A stretch of DNA of 41,597 bases from contig NZ_MVHH01000034.1 in assembly GCF_002086515.1 (NCBI RefSeq), forward strand, positions 1 to 41,597. The letters run 5' to 3'. How positions within the stretch are numbered: the first letter of the stretch is position 1; the number at the start of each line of letters is the position of its first letter. Both the position numbers and the translations under genes were made by a program. Below are positions 41,507-41,597 of this stretch, in pieces. Source of the DNA: Mycolicibacter arupensis. GTDB taxonomy: Bacteria; Actinomycetota; Actinomycetes; Mycobacteriales; Mycobacteriaceae. The notes under the pieces are model-generated. The model had not been told where the DNA came from and searched no databases. It saw only the letters and a list, made by a program, of their open reading frames with translations.

Positions 41507-41597
41507 CGTGCGCGCGACACGGCCCGTGACGGGGCCGGGCAGTGCGTGTCGGCCCGCGTCACGGGCCGTGTCGCGCGCACGAAAAAGGGCAGCCCAT
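41491..41597. repeat. Large inverted repeat, 41-bp perfect arms, at the window end
   Basis: 41491-41531 is the exact reverse complement of 41557-41597. Between them an inner 6-bp stem (41532-41537 with 41550-41555, GGGCCG/CGGCCC) continues the pairing after a single bulged G (41556), leaving a 12-nt loop (41538-41549). The right arm stops at the last base of the window, so the true repeat may be longer. The outer part of each arm contains half of the terminator stem. No protein coding is seen. Confidence 0.9.

Overview
The window is high-GC chromosomal DNA from a mycobacterium. The evidence is a PGRS Gly-Gly-Asx repeat gene, mycobacteria-restricted families (MmpS3, LppM, PknL, MptA, PimB', the DUF3040-type protein) and GTG/TTG starts with ATGA/GTGA gene overlaps. 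From memory, gene content and order match, in inverted orientation, the M. tuberculosis segment from about Rv2208 (cobS) down to Rv2169c. It is not M. tuberculosis: no gene matching Rv2203 lies between the HesB protein and adoK, no transposase lies between aroG and pknL, and a PNPOx-like gene sits between the Rv2197c and qcrB homologues. The species cannot be fixed from this sequence alone.

Left (1-7.1 kb): a partial gene for a secreted PGRS protein without a PE domain, preceded by a 20-bp perfect palindrome. Then the cobalamin genes cobT-cobS behind a DUF3043 membrane protein, and in the opposite direction a glycerate kinase, a HesB/IscA iron-sulfur protein and adenosine kinase, closed by a strong bidirectional terminator.

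Middle-left (7.1-20.5 kb): asnB, then two blocks for the respiratory bcc-aa3 supercomplex. ctaC-ctaF lead into mmpS3 and a small membrane protein on the plus strand; ctaE-qcrC-qcrA-qcrB form a tight minus-strand operon. A PNPOx gene and a 25-bp direct repeat that includes the qcrB stop codon lie between the blocks. trpD follows and overlaps by 126 bp the end of a DnaQ exonuclease/GIY-YIG fusion gene.

Middle-right (20.5-34 kb): a small four-cysteine protein, an NlpC/P60 peptidoglycan hydrolase, a zinc-peptidase-like protein whose reading frame lacks a normal start before its membrane segment, PimB', and FadD15. A tightly coupled run follows: two SRPBCC proteins, an ArsA-type ATPase, a cysteine-motif protein and an acyltransferase. 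Then come a GT-C mannosyltransferase (Rv2181 type), a membrane protein coupled to a DEDDh ribonuclease, and class II DAHP synthase.

Right (34-41.6 kb): the PknL kinase with its divergent DNA-binding partner, the mannosyltransferase MptA with polyprenyl synthase IdsA2 (whose best start is CTG), a MetF-like enzyme, LppM, a GNAT acetyltransferase and a DUF3040-type membrane protein. The window ends in a long inverted repeat with perfect 41-bp arms. The main theme is envelope building (PIM/LAM mannosylation, peptidoglycan hydrolysis, polyprenyl and acyl chemistry) beside the terminal respiratory chain. I see no CRISPR array, tRNA, rRNA, prophage or insertion sequence. I found no clear new defence or mobile system; the best candidate for an undescribed functional unit is the SRPBCC-ArsA-Cys protein run at 26.1-28.7 kb.
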